A DNA stretch of 64,000 bases from Acidobacteriota bacterium (lineage in GTDB: Bacteria; Acidobacteriota; Vicinamibacteria; Vicinamibacterales; 2-12-FULL-66-21). Positions within the stretch are counted from its first letter, which is position 1; the number at the start of each line of letters is the position of its first letter. The stretch spans positions 20,601-84,600 of the forward strand of contig JACPDI010000018.1 in the NCBI GenBank assembly GCA_016184105.1. Direction: 5' to 3'. The translations under genes and the position numbers were made by a program. The notes beneath the pieces are model-generated. The model worked only from the letters and a program-made list of their open reading frames with translations, made no database searches and had not been told where the DNA came from. Shown here piece by piece: positions 11,804 to 22,302 of the stretch.

Positions 11804-13006
11804 CTAGTGGCCCGGCGGCGTGCGGGTCTTCCGCGGCGGGTTGTAGAACGGCGTCTTCACAATGCGCGCGCCGACGAGGTGTCGCACCGCTTCCACGGTC
11901 ACCTCGACCTCGGCGCGCGCTCCTTCGCGCGCGTGCGCCGCGTCGATCGTCGCCAGCGCGATCATCTTCTTCAGCACGGGCGACCAGGTCGTCGACGTCG
12001 CCTTGCCGACCTGACGGCCGCCGGCCATCACCGGCACCGCGACACGCGAGGCGATCGACGAAACGGCGGGCGGGAGGCCCACCTTCTCGTGGATCGCCTC
12101 GACCTCGGACCAGTTCAGTTCCAGCCCGACGATCCGGCGCGCCGTGCCGCTCGCCTGTTCGGCGGCAATCGCCGCCTGTCCGACGAACGGCGCCTTGTCG
12201 AGCGCCACGAGCCGCTCGAAACCCATCTCGAAAGGCGTGTACATCTGGGCGGGGATCATCGCCTTTCGGCAGCTGAAGAAGTCCACCTCGATCAGCAGCA
12301 GCCCCGCTTCGATGCGGGCGACATCGAGCGCCAGCATGCCCGCCGGGCGGATCTCGAAGGCGCGCCCCGCGCGCATGAGGGCGTCCCACACCTTCAGCGC
12401 GTCGGCCCACGCGACCCAGATCTCGTAGCCGAGGTCTCCCGTGTAGCCGGTCCGCGAGATGTCCACCGGCACGCCGGCAATGCGCCCCCTGGTCACGCGG
12501 AAGTACTTGAGGGACTCGATGTCGGCCTCGGCCACCGCGCGCAGCACGCCCGCCGACGTCGGGCCCTGGAGCGCGAGCGCGGCGACTTCCTCGGAGATGT
12601 CTTCGATCTGCACGTCGAGGCCGACGGCGTTCCGGGAAAACCAGCGGAGGCTCGGGTCCGCTGCCGTCCAGCGATAGCGCTGCTCCTCCAGCCTCGACAC
12701 CGTCCCGTCGTCGATGACCTTGCCGCGCTCGTCGCACCACGGCGTGTAGTACACCTGGCCGACGGCCATCTTGCGCGCGTCGCGCGTGATCACGCGGTCC
12801 ACCAGGCGCGTGGCGTCGCGGCCGGTGACGATGTACTTGTAGAGCGGCGTGATATCGATCAGCGCCGCCGCGTTGCGGATTGCGTTGTATTCGTGCTCGT
12901 GGTGCGATTCGTACGCGCTGACCGCGTAATACCCGGACCACTCCCGATAGTTGAGGCTCTCGCAGAGCGGCAGCGTGCGTTCGTGGAAGGCGGTGCCGAC
13001 GGGCAT
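11804..13006 (-). CDS. GcvT-like folate-dependent aminomethyltransferase/demethylase
   Basis: 400 aa spanning the GcvT folate-binding fold and the C-terminal barrel. Supporting segments: NAAALIDITPLYKYIVTG near the N-terminus, SRTGYTGDLGYEIW in the middle, and the C-terminal domain with VGKATSTTWSPVLKKMIALA. The family includes the glycine-cleavage T protein and demethylases for dimethylglycine, sarcosine and DMSP. No gcvH or gcvP lies nearby, so a methyl-transfer role outside glycine cleavage is likely. The neighbouring broken Rieske oxygenase and amino acid permease would fit methylated-amine catabolism, but this is conjecture. It is divergent from the FAD oxidoreductase pair. Confidence 0.8.
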   Translation of the reverse strand: MPVGTAFHERTLPLCESLNYREWSGYYAVSAYESHHEHEYNAIRNAAALIDITPLYKYIVTGRDATRLVDRVITRDARKMAVGQVYYTPWCDERGKVIDDGTVSRLEEQRYRWTAADPSLRWFSRNAVGLDVQIEDISEEVAALALQGPTSAGVLRAVAEADIESLKYFRVTRGRIAGVPVDISRTGYTGDLGYEIWVAWADALKVWDALMRAGRAFEIRPAGMLALDVARIEAGLLLIEVDFFSCRKAMIPAQMYTPFEMGFERLVALDKAPFVGQAAIAAEQASGTARRIVGLELNWSEVEAIHEKVGLPPAVSSIASRVAVPVMAGGRQVGKATSTTWSPVLKKMIALATIDAAHAREGARAEVEVTVEAVRHLVGARIVKTPFYNPPRKTRTPPGH

Positions 13007-13154
13007 GGGGCGGAATTATAGCCGCGCCGGCCGCGTTCGGATAGAATGGCCCCCGCCGCCATGCGCTCCGTGCCCCATCTGCTCGTCCACGCCCGCCTCC
13101 TCGGCACCGCCACGCTCGCGGCCGGACTCTGATCCGCCGGCTTCGAACCCGCTC

Positions 13155-13203
13155 GGCAGAACCATTCGGCAGAACCACCCGGGCAGAACCATTCGGCAGA
13201 ACC
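13155..13203. repeat. Four tandem GGCAGAACC-containing 13-14 bp units
   Basis: GGCAGAACCATTC recurs at 13155, 13168 (variant ending CACCC), 13182 and 13195, immediately upstream of the ATG at 13205. The array fills the region where a promoter or ribosome site would be, and no purine-rich Shine-Dalgarno is left. The core GCAGAACC also occurs, inverted, near 49.6 kb. The remaining intergenic sequence (13007-13154) holds a possible TAGAAT -10 box at 13042 and nothing else recognisable. Confidence 0.8.
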
Positions 13204-13204
13204 T

Positions 13205-14776
13205 ATGAAGTACGACGCGATCGTCATCGGCGGCGGCCACAACGGTCTCATCACGGCGGCGTACCTCGCGCGTGCCGGACGGAAGGTCGTCGTGCTCGAA
13301 CGGCGTCACGTGCTCGGCGGTGCGGCCGTCACGGAAGAAGTCTTCCCCGGCTTCAAATTCTCCGTCTGCTCGTACGTCGTCTCGTTGCTGCGGCCTGAGA
13401 TCATCAGGGAGCTGGATCTGCCGCGCCACGGCTTCGAGCTGTTGCCGCTGGACGGGACGTTCACCCCCATGCCGAACGGCGACTACCTGTGGCGCATGAA
13501 CGATCACGCGCGGACGCGCCGCGAGATCGCCCGCCACTCGCGTCTCGATGCCGAAGCCTACGAGGAATACGGCAAGGCGATGATCGAGCAGGGGCGGTTC
13601 GTCAAGCCGGTCCTCGGCATGACGCCGCCCGATCCGACATCTCCCGGCTTTCGAGGCGCCCGCGCGCTGGCCGGACTGCTGAACCGCTTTCGCGGGCTGT
13701 CGTACGAGGACCGGTACAACCAGGTCCAGCTGATGACGATGAGCGCCGTCGATTTCCTCGACCAGTGGTTCGAGACCGACGTGCTGAAGGCCACGATGTC
13801 GGCGTCGGGCATCATCGGGACGTTTCTCGGCGTGCGCTCGCCGGGCACGGCGTACGTGCTGCTGCACCACTACATGGGGGAGATCGACGGCGCCTTCCGT
13901 GCGTGGGGGCTGTCGCGCGGCGGAACCGGCGCCGTGTCGCTGGCGATTGCCGCCGCGGCGCGTGAGGCCGGCGCCGAAATCCGCACCGAGGCCCCCGTGT
14001 CGACGATCATCGTCCGCAACCGTCGCGCCACCGGCGTCGCGCTCGAGAACGGAGACGAGCTTCACGCGGGCATGGTCGCGTCCAGCGTGGATCCGAGGCG
14101 CACCTTCTTCGGGCTGGTCGGCGAGCGCGAGCTGCCGGCCGAATTCGCCGATGACGTGCGGCGTTACAAGTACCGCGGATCATCGGGCAAGGTGAACCTC
14201 GCGCTCGACGCGCTTCCGAGCTTCACCGCGATGCCCGGCGAAGGACCGCACCTGCGCGGAGCTGTGTCGATCTCGCCAAGCGTCGACTACATGGAACGCG
14301 CGTACGACGACGCGAAGTACGGGCGCTATTCGCGCAAGCCGTACGTGGACATCGTCATTCCGAGCCTGACGGATCCCTCCGTGGCGCCCCCAGGAAAGCA
14401 CGTGATGTCCTGCTTCGTGCAGTACGCGCCGTACCACCTGAAGGAAGGCACTTGGGACGAGAAGCGCGAGGAGTTCGGCGACGCGGTGGTCAACGCGATC
14501 GCCGAGCACGCGCCGAATTTCAAGGACATCATCCTGCACCGCCAGGTGCTCACGCCGCTCGACATGGAACGCGAGTTCGGCCTGACCGAAGGCAACATCT
14601 TCCAGGGGGAGCTCTCGCTCGAACAGCTGTTCTTCCTGCGCCCGGCCCCCGGCTGGGCGCACTACACGACGCCCATCAGGAACTTGTACATTTGCGGCTC
14701 CGGTGCCCACCCCGGCGGAGGCATCATGGGCGCGCCGGGACGCAACGCGGCGATGGCGATGCTGGGTAGGAGGTGA
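13205..14776 (+). CDS. FAD-dependent phytoene-desaturase-like oxidoreductase
   Basis: 523 aa. The N-terminal dinucleotide-binding motif is VIGGGHNGLITAAYLARAG, followed by ERR and GGAA. A C-terminal FAD-binding segment reads LYICGSGAHPGGGIMGAPG. The family (PYROXD2/CrtI-like NAD(P)/FAD oxidoreductases) has members that act on carotenoids, but this clade is mostly of unknown substrate. The start ATG follows a tandem repeat rather than an obvious ribosome site. The stop overlaps the start of a second, homologous gene, so the two probably form an operon and perhaps a heteromeric complex. No carotenoid genes lie nearby. Confidence 0.85.
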   Translation: MKYDAIVIGGGHNGLITAAYLARAGRKVVVLERRHVLGGAAVTEEVFPGFKFSVCSYVVSLLRPEIIRELDLPRHGFELLPLDGTFTPMPNGDYLWRMNDHARTRREIARHSRLDAEAYEEYGKAMIEQGRFVKPVLGMTPPDPTSPGFRGARALAGLLNRFRGLSYEDRYNQVQLMTMSAVDFLDQWFETDVLKATMSASGIIGTFLGVRSPGTAYVLLHHYMGEIDGAFRAWGLSRGGTGAVSLAIAAAAREAGAEIRTEAPVSTIIVRNRRATGVALENGDELHAGMVASSVDPRRTFFGLVGERELPAEFADDVRRYKYRGSSGKVNLALDALPSFTAMPGEGPHLRGAVSISPSVDYMERAYDDAKYGRYSRKPYVDIVIPSLTDPSVAPPGKHVMSCFVQYAPYHLKEGTWDEKREEFGDAVVNAIAEHAPNFKDIILHRQVLTPLDMEREFGLTEGNIFQGELSLEQLFFLRPAPGWAHYTTPIRNLYICGSGAHPGGGIMGAPGRNAAMAMLGRR

Positions 14777-16350
14777 TGACCAAACGCATCGTCATCATCG
14801 GCGCCGGGCACAACGGGCTGGTCACCGCCTTCTATCTGGCGAAAGCGGGTCTGCGTCCCCTGGTGCTTGAGCGGAGGGCCGTCGTCGGAGGCGCGGCCAC
14901 CACGGAGGAAATCGCCGGCGGGGTGCCGGGACCAGGATTGGCGCACACGCTCGGCCCGCTGCGGCGATCGATCGTGCGGGATATGAAGCTGGCCGAGCGC
15001 GGCGTGCGCTTCATCGACCCGGATCCCGCGACGGTGGCGCTCGCGCCCGACGGGCGGCGCGTGTCGTTCTATCGGGATCCCGCCAGAACACGGACATCGA
15101 TCGAACCGCTGTCGGCGCGCGATGGGGAACGGTATCCGGCATTTGCGGCGACGCTCGACCGGATTGGAGGTGTGCTGCGCGGGTTGCTCGAGATGGCGCC
15201 TCCCGATGTGGACGAACCCGGCACGCGCGATTTGTGGAAGCTCGTCTCGGCGGGGCGCCGATTCAGGGCGCTGCCAAAGCAGGACGCCTTCCGGCTCTTG
15301 CGCTGGATGCCGATGGCGGTGGCGGACCTCGTAGCCGAGTTCTTCGAGCACGATCTCGTGCAGGCCGCGATCGCCGCACGGGCGCTCCAGGGAACGAACC
15401 TCGGCCCGTGGTCCGCGGCAACCGGCGCGCTGCTGCTCCTGCACGCCGCCTCCGATCCGCTGCCGGCCGGGTCGAGCGTGACCGCGGAGGGCGGACCCGG
15501 CGCGGTGACGCAGGCGATGGCGAAGGCCGCGGCCGAGGCGGGCGCGGAAATCCGGGTGGGCGCCCCTGTGGCGCGCATCGAGGCGGACCGCAACGGCGTC
15601 GCGGCCGTGCGCCTCGAGTCCGGCGAGGTCATCTCCGCGAGCGCCATCATCTCCAACGCCGATCCGAAGCAGACGTTCCTGCGGCTGGTCGATCCCACCG
15701 TGCTCGATCCCGGGTTCGTCGCGCGCATTGGCAATTACCGCTCGCGCGGCACGACCGCGAAGATGAACCTCGTGCTGAATGCTCCGCCCGTGTTCACCGC
15801 GCTCGGCGGCGAGGCGTCGCTGCTGGCGGCGCGGCTGCACATCGGTCCGGGAATCGATTACATCGAGCGCGCGTTCGATGCGTCGAAGTACGGGCGATGG
15901 TCGGAGCGGCCGTGGCTGGACGTCCGCGTGCCGACCGCCGGGGACCCGGCGCTCGCCAGCCATGGCATGCACGTCGTCTCGGTGGTGGCGCACTTCGCGC
16001 CGTACGCGCTGCGCGAGGGAGACTGGACGGTTTCGGCGGAGCCGTTCGGCGCCGCCGTGCTGCGTACGCTGGACGAATATGCGCCGGGTCTCTCGTCCAC
16101 CGTCGTCGCGCGGCAGCTGTTCACGCCGAGCGATCTCGAGGAGCGCTGGGCCCTGACGGGCGGGCACATCCACCACGGGGAGCCTGGACTTGATCAACTA
16201 TTCTTCATGCGCCCCGTCATGGGCTGGGCGCGCTACCGCACGCCCGTGAGGGGCCTGTACCTGTGCGGCGCCGGCACGCATCCCGGCCTGGGCTTGACCG
16301 GCGGCTCCGGCCAGAACGCCGCGCGCGAAATCCTCATAGACCTGAAATAA
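14776..16350 (+). CDS. Second FAD-dependent phytoene-desaturase-like oxidoreductase
   Basis: 524 aa and clearly paralogous to the gene before it: IIGAGHNGLVTAFYLAKAG, then ERRAVVGGAATTEE at the N-terminus, and LYLCGAGTHPGLGLTGGSG at the C-terminus. The ATG at 14776 shares one base with the preceding TGA; a GTG at 14773 is the alternative. AGGAGG lies only two bases upstream of the ATG, so translational coupling probably matters more than the ribosome site. The TAA stop lies inside the first REP unit. Tandem divergent copies suggest two subunits or two related substrates; neither is known. Confidence 0.85.
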   Translation: MTKRIVIIGAGHNGLVTAFYLAKAGLRPLVLERRAVVGGAATTEEIAGGVPGPGLAHTLGPLRRSIVRDMKLAERGVRFIDPDPATVALAPDGRRVSFYRDPARTRTSIEPLSARDGERYPAFAATLDRIGGVLRGLLEMAPPDVDEPGTRDLWKLVSAGRRFRALPKQDAFRLLRWMPMAVADLVAEFFEHDLVQAAIAARALQGTNLGPWSAATGALLLLHAASDPLPAGSSVTAEGGPGAVTQAMAKAAAEAGAEIRVGAPVARIEADRNGVAAVRLESGEVISASAIISNADPKQTFLRLVDPTVLDPGFVARIGNYRSRGTTAKMNLVLNAPPVFTALGGEASLLAARLHIGPGIDYIERAFDASKYGRWSERPWLDVRVPTAGDPALASHGMHVVSVVAHFAPYALREGDWTVSAEPFGAAVLRTLDEYAPGLSSTVVARQLFTPSDLEERWALTGGHIHHGEPGLDQLFFMRPVMGWARYRTPVRGLYLCGAGTHPGLGLTGGSGQNAAREILIDLK

Positions 16351-16428
16351 GTGGGACAGTCACACTTCCGAAGCTCAGCCGTGGCGATAAGTGTGACAGT
16401 CACACTTTTAAGTGTGACTGTCACACTT
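16349..16428. repeat. Triple REP cluster over the 5' end of the M28 peptidase gene
   Basis: Three 19-nt units: AAGTGGGACAGTCACACTT (16349-16367), AAGTGTGACAGTCACACTT (16389-16407) and AAGTGTGACTGTCACACTT (16410-16428). The last two are palindromes with 9-bp arms around one central base. The first unit begins within the TAA stop of the upstream gene. All three are inside the peptidase reading frame, where the last two read as SVTVTL. See the matching cluster at 31631-31704. Confidence 0.95.
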
Positions 16429-18441
16429 ACGGGGCCGCAGGACGCCGGGCGGGCGTTCCAGCAGTCGGTCTCGCCCGAACGCATCCGCGAGTTCCACCAG
16501 TTCCTCTCCGCAGAGCCTCACGTCGCCGGCTCGCTACGCGATCGGCTGCTCGCCGAATGGACGCGCGATCGCTTCAAGGAATTCGGGTTGGACGAGGTCC
16601 GCATCACGGAGCACGAGGTGCTCCTGCCGTACCCGCTGGAGGTGAGCGTCGAAATGACGGCGCCACGCGCCTGGCGGGCAACGATGCGGGAGGAGCCCAT
16701 CGCGGGCGACGAGTACACAGCCAGGAACGATCTCGGCATCCCCCACCATGCGTACTCCGCGTCAGGCGACGTCACCGCGCCTGTCGTGTACGCCGGCAGC
16801 GGCAATCCTGCGGATTACGACTGGCTCGCGGCGCAGGGGATCGACGTTCGCGGCAAGATCGCCATCGTCCGCTACTCCGTTCCCTACAGCTATCGCGGCT
16901 TCAAGGCGCTGACGGCGCAGGAACGCGGCCTCGCAGGCATCCTCATCTACTCCGATCCCGCCGATGATGGCGCGGGCAGAGGCGCCGTGTATCCGAAAGG
17001 GCCGTGGGGCCCCGAGTCGCACATCCAGCGCGGTGGCACGGTGTACGACTTCCTGGTACCGGGCGATCCGCTCACGCCCGGGTGGGCGTCGGTCCCGGGT
17101 GCCAAGCGGATCCAGCGAACGGAAGCGGTGTCGCTGCCCAAGATCATCAGCGCGCCGCTTTCCGCGCGAGACGCACGCGAGATTCTCCGCGTCCTCGACG
17201 GGCCGCAGGTGCCAGCCGCGTGGCAAGGGGGCCTCGGCTTCACGTACCGCGCCGGCAGCGGGCCGGCGACCGTGCGGCTTCGCGTCAGGATGGACGAGGC
17301 GGTGCGGCCGATATGGACGGTGACCGGTGCGATCAAGGGAGGCCTCGATCCAGACTCGCTGGTGATCGTCGGCAATCATCGCGACGCGTGGATCTTCGGA
17401 GGTGTTGACCCGTCGAGCGGATCCGCCGCGCTGATGGAACTGGCGCGGACGCTGGGTGCGCTCGCGCGCAGCGGGCAGCGGCCGCGGCGCACGATCCTCT
17501 TCGCCAGCTGGGATGCCGAAGAGTTCACGCTGACCTCGTCTACCGAGTGGGGCGAGCAGCACGCCGCGACGCTGGCACGACATGCGGTCGCCTACCTGAA
17601 CGTCGACAGCGCGGCGTCAGGCCCGAATTTCGCCGCCTCGGCGGTGCCCTCGTTGAACCGGGTCATCACCGAGGCCGCGCAGCAGGTCATCGACCCGCGG
17701 CGCAAGATCCCGGTGGCCGCCGCCTGGCGCGAGCAGGCGGCGCGCGAGCGCGGCGTGCTTCCGACGGCAGACGGCTCGAACTTGATCAACAACCGGCTGG
17801 GCAGCGGGTCGGACTACACCGTCTTCCTGAATCACCTCGGCATCCCTATCGCCGACCTCTCGTTCGACGGACCGTACGGCGTGTATCACTCCGCGTATGA
17901 CAACCACAATTGGGTGTCGCGCATCGGTGATCCTGGTTTCCTCCACCATGCGGCGCTCGTGAAGATCTGGGGGCTCGCCGCGTTGAAGCTGGCGAATGCT
18001 GACGTGCTGCCGCTCGACGTCGCGAGCTACGCCGATCGGATCGCGGAGTTCGTCAAGGAGGCGGAGCGAAACGCGGCCGTCACGCCGGAGCTAAAGGCGG
18101 CCGTCACGCGCCTGCAGGCCGCCGCGCGCGCGACGATGGCCGAGGTGACGCGGGCGCGGGTGGCGGGCGACGCGGAGGCGCAGGCCCGGCTGAACCGCCG
18201 GCTCATGGCGTTCGAACGGGCGTTCATCGATCCCGCCGGCCTTCCCGGGCGCCCCTGGTACCGGCATCAACTCTACGCGCCCAGGTTCACCTATGCCGCG
18301 GAGGTCCTGCCGGCGCTGACCGAAGCGGCCGAGCTGCCCCAGGCCGCGCGCGACGCGTCACGCGTGGCCGCCGCGCTGGTACAGATCACGGCTTCCCTCG
18401 CACGTGCCACAGAGATCCTGACCGGCGCCGCGATAAGATAG
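16351..18441 (+). CDS. Secreted M28 metallopeptidase (glutamate carboxypeptidase II-like)
   Basis: 696 aa from a GTG that abuts the upstream stop codon. Recognisable homology begins at about residue 39 (SPERIREFHQFLS). It continues through a PA-type apical domain (about 115-260), the M28 zinc core (NHRDAWIFGG, SWDAEEFTL, then YGVYHSAYDNHNW supplying the distal His), and a C-terminal TfR-like dimerisation helix bundle. The family hydrolyses acidic or small peptides in the periplasm. No ATG and no GTG outside the REP units lies between the upstream stop and the conserved domain, except GTG 16381 between two units. Translation must therefore begin in REP-derived sequence, and the SVTVTL repeats form the only hydrophobic N-terminal stretch. 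The exact start (16351, 16381, 16393 or 16414) is unresolved. Confidence 0.88.
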   Translation: MGQSHFRSSAVAISVTVTLLSVTVTLTGPQDAGRAFQQSVSPERIREFHQFLSAEPHVAGSLRDRLLAEWTRDRFKEFGLDEVRITEHEVLLPYPLEVSVEMTAPRAWRATMREEPIAGDEYTARNDLGIPHHAYSASGDVTAPVVYAGSGNPADYDWLAAQGIDVRGKIAIVRYSVPYSYRGFKALTAQERGLAGILIYSDPADDGAGRGAVYPKGPWGPESHIQRGGTVYDFLVPGDPLTPGWASVPGAKRIQRTEAVSLPKIISAPLSARDAREILRVLDGPQVPAAWQGGLGFTYRAGSGPATVRLRVRMDEAVRPIWTVTGAIKGGLDPDSLVIVGNHRDAWIFGGVDPSSGSAALMELARTLGALARSGQRPRRTILFASWDAEEFTLTSSTEWGEQHAATLARHAVAYLNVDSAASGPNFAASAVPSLNRVITEAAQQVIDPRRKIPVAAAWREQAARERGVLPTADGSNLINNRLGSGSDYTVFLNHLGIPIADLSFDGPYGVYHSAYDNHNWVSRIGDPGFLHHAALVKIWGLAALKLANADVLPLDVASYADRIAEFVKEAERNAAVTPELKAAVTRLQAAARATMAEVTRARVAGDAEAQARLNRRLMAFERAFIDPAGLPGRPWYRHQLYAPRFTYAAEVLPALTEAAELPQAARDASRVAAALVQITASLARATEILTGAAIR

Positions 18442-18464
18442 CGGGATCATCGAGAGGCGCACAC

Positions 18465-20171
<1,707 letters not shown>

Positions 20172-20173
20172 GA

Positions 20174-21136
20174 TTAGAACGCGTCGCCGTGCCAGTAGTG
20201 CACGTCTACTGGCGCGAGCGGCGGGTCGATGCGGCCCACCGCCGGGAGCGGCCGGATCATCATCACCTGCTCCGCCGCAGCGCGCGACACGATCGTGAGC
20301 TGCGGCGGCAGCCATCCTTCGGGCAGCCACCCCATCATCAGCGGCGGCGCGGCCGCCGGTTCGCGCGCGATCAGCGCCTGCAAGAGCGCGCCCGCGCGCG
20401 CGCCTGACGGGTCGCGGTCGCCGCACTCCTCGAGCGTCCACCCGTGTGACGTGGCCACGACAATCACGTACGCGACCGCACGCCCCCCTTCTTCGACGAC
20501 GAAAAAGAGCGTGTCACGCGCCCCCGCGGGGCCGAGCCCGGAAAACAGGCGCTTCTTGGCCACGCCGTACTCGATCCACTCGGGCGAGCGGCGGAGGTGC
20601 AGGCGGTACCGCGCGGCAAGCTCGGCATCCATCGCCGCCATTAGCGGCAGGTCGCGCGTCTCGCCGGTCCGCATGACCACGCCCGGCGCGCCCGGCTTCC
20701 GAGCGACAGCCAGCCTCAGGGTGTCGCGCGGCACGACGGAGAATCCGGCTCGCGCGTAGTACGCCGCGCCAATTTCGGAGAACAACAGCGCGACGTCGTC
20801 TCCCTGCCGCGCCGCGTCATCAATCAGGCGATCGAGCAGCTGGCGCGCGAAGCCGTGCCCGCGAAGATCGGGCGGCGTGAACACCGCCCCGATGCCAAGC
20901 GCTCTTGCTGCCCGCCCATCGATCGAGAGTTCCAGCGTGTAGCGCTTCGCGCTCGAGAGCACGCGCCCCTTCTCCACCAGCGCAACGCGATCGAGGTGCG
21001 AACGCCCCCAGCGCGTCGCCAGCTGCGAGACGTTGAACTGCGCGTACGCCTTGCGCGAAAGGCCTTCGCCCCAGAGAGCGTGCGAGCTGTCGAGGATGTG
21101 ATCGAGGATCGGGCCGGTGGCAGAAACCACGTGCAT
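20174..21136 (-). CDS. GNAT-family N-acetyltransferase
   Basis: 320 aa. The acetyl-CoA-binding motif of the N-terminal GNAT domain is visible as FTPPDLRGHGFARQLLDRL, followed by YYARAGF. The C-terminal half is less conserved and ends with PVDVHYWHGDAF; it may be a second, degenerate GNAT fold. The ATG at 21136 (MHVVSATGPIL) is chosen because the frame upstream shows no homology and runs across the hairpin at 21139-21163. The substrate is unknown. Confidence 0.8.
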   Translation of the reverse strand: MHVVSATGPILDHILDSSHALWGEGLSRKAYAQFNVSQLATRWGRSHLDRVALVEKGRVLSSAKRYTLELSIDGRAARALGIGAVFTPPDLRGHGFARQLLDRLIDDAARQGDDVALLFSEIGAAYYARAGFSVVPRDTLRLAVARKPGAPGVVMRTGETRDLPLMAAMDAELAARYRLHLRRSPEWIEYGVAKKRLFSGLGPAGARDTLFFVVEEGGRAVAYVIVVATSHGWTLEECGDRDPSGARAGALLQALIAREPAAAPPLMMGWLPEGWLPPQLTIVSRAAAEQVMMIRPLPAVGRIDPPLAPVDVHYWHGDAF

Positions 21137-21138
21137 GT

Positions 21139-21163
21139 GTCCCGATCCTATCCGGATCGGGAC
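21139..21163 (-). terminator. Perfect 10-bp hairpin between the collagen-like and GNAT genes
   Basis: GTCCCGATCC (21139-21148) pairs with GGATCGGGAC (21154-21163) around a 5-base loop. It lies 18 bp beyond the collagen-like gene stop and 2 bp upstream of the GNAT start on the same strand. It may terminate the first gene or attenuate the second. There is no T-tract, so intrinsic termination is not certain. Confidence 0.5.
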
Positions 21164-21180
21164 GCATGCGAGCGGAGGAG

Positions 21181-22098
21181 TTATTGCAGGACGAGCACGT
21201 TGGTGTAGCTGTCGCCCGTGGCGTTCCACGAGCCGGGCGACGGCGTCGTACCGCACATTCCGATCCAGTACCCGCCCGGATCGAGCCCGGAGACGATACC
21301 GGACAGGCCGACAGCCGTGGGCGAGTTGGCAGAAACGGAGATGTTGCGCAGCCTGATAGCCGTCCCCTGCGGGAAGAACCCGATCTTGAGCTTCGCGCAC
21401 AACTGCAGGTTCAAGGTTGCCGCGCTATTCGCGTTCACGACGGCCTGGGCGTTGACGTAGACCCTCTGAGTTGTGCCCGAGATCGACACGTCCACGGGCG
21501 CGCTGATGAAATCCAGTGAGCCCGATGGTTGCGTGCCGGGCCAGGAGACCTGCGCGCTCGAGAGAATTCCCGACGGCCCTTGAGGGCCCGTGGGACCCGC
21601 CGGTCCCGTCGGCCCGGCTGGTCCCATCGGCCCGATTGGGCCCATGGGTCCCTGCGCACCGGTTTCGCCCTGCGGTCCGGCAGGCCCGGCAGGCCCGGCA
21701 GGTCCGACCTCCCCCTGCGGGCCTTGTGGCCCGACAGGACCCGGTTCTCCCTGCGGCCCCTGCGGGCCGACGGCGCCGAGCGTCACGACAAACTTGTCCG
21801 CTTCGGTCGTGGATCGTCCGCCCCTGACGGTCAGGAGATAGCTGCCCGGAGGCAGTGAGGGCAGGACGGCGGCGATGGATTCATTCGTGAAGCCAAGCAC
21901 CTGCAACACATGACCGTTCAACTGCACGGACGGCGTGGCGTCCCCGAAGTTGTATCCCTCGATCATCAGGGTCGCTGCTGCCTGGTCCGCATAGGCTTTC
22001 GTGACGACCAGCTGCGCCTTCTGCTCGGCGCTGGCAAGGGCCACGGGCGGCAGGACCAACGCGACGATCAAGAGCGCCCGAAGACGGTGGCTCCGCAT
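21181..22098 (-). CDS. Secreted collagen-like protein with IPT/TIG domain
   Basis: 305 aa. A signal peptide ([18 protein letters not shown]) is followed by an IPT/TIG-type Ig domain at about residues 28-107, then 23 uninterrupted Gly-X-Y triplets at about 108-177 (for example [20 protein letters not shown]), and a C-terminal globular beta domain of about 125 aa with two Cys. The Gly-X-Y block should form a collagen triple helix, with the flanking domains as trimerising or binding heads. The start at ATG 22098 follows GGAGGATGTT. The protein is probably displayed or released; no anchor is seen. It is divergent from the D-threonine aldolase gene. Confidence 0.88.
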   Translation of the reverse strand: MRSHRLRALLIVALVLPPVALASAEQKAQLVVTKAYADQAAATLMIEGYNFGDATPSVQLNGHVLQVLGFTNESIAAVLPSLPPGSYLLTVRGGRSTTEADKFVVTLGAVGPQGPQGEPGPVGPQGPQGEVGPAGPAGPAGPQGETGAQGPMGPIGPMGPAGPTGPAGPTGPQGPSGILSSAQVSWPGTQPSGSLDFISAPVDVSISGTTQRVYVNAQAVVNANSAATLNLQLCAKLKIGFFPQGTAIRLRNISVSANSPTAVGLSGIVSGLDPGGYWIGMCGTTPSPGSWNATGDSYTNVLVLQ

Positions 22099-22302
22099 AA
22101 CATCCTCCGCGAGATGTGCACCCCCAGGTGGAGCAAATGCGCGTCCGTGCGCGCTCATGGCGTGCCAACGCCTTCAATTGCACGCGGCTGCACGGTTTGA
22201 CCTGCGGACATTCGTGTTGTGCGGAGCGCACATTGGGGGCCGCCTGTTACAGGATTGAGCGGGGAATTGCAGGGTTGGGTCGGCTACACTCGGTCCGTGA
22301 GC

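Noticed and set aside
11804..13006. Glycine-cleavage T protein (gcvT) proper
   Set aside because: No gcvH or gcvP nearby, and the sequence looks like the broader aminomethyltransferase/demethylase group, so the gene symbol is withheld.
16349..16428. Spaced near-identical palindromes as a CRISPR or riboswitch
   Set aside because: Spacers are 2-21 bp and not unique-length; the same units recur singly elsewhere beside a RAYT gene, which fits REP.
22159..22302. Sigma-70 promoter for the D-threonine aldolase gene
   Set aside because: TACACT at about 22284 has no -35 element at proper spacing; TTGACC at 22197 is too far away.
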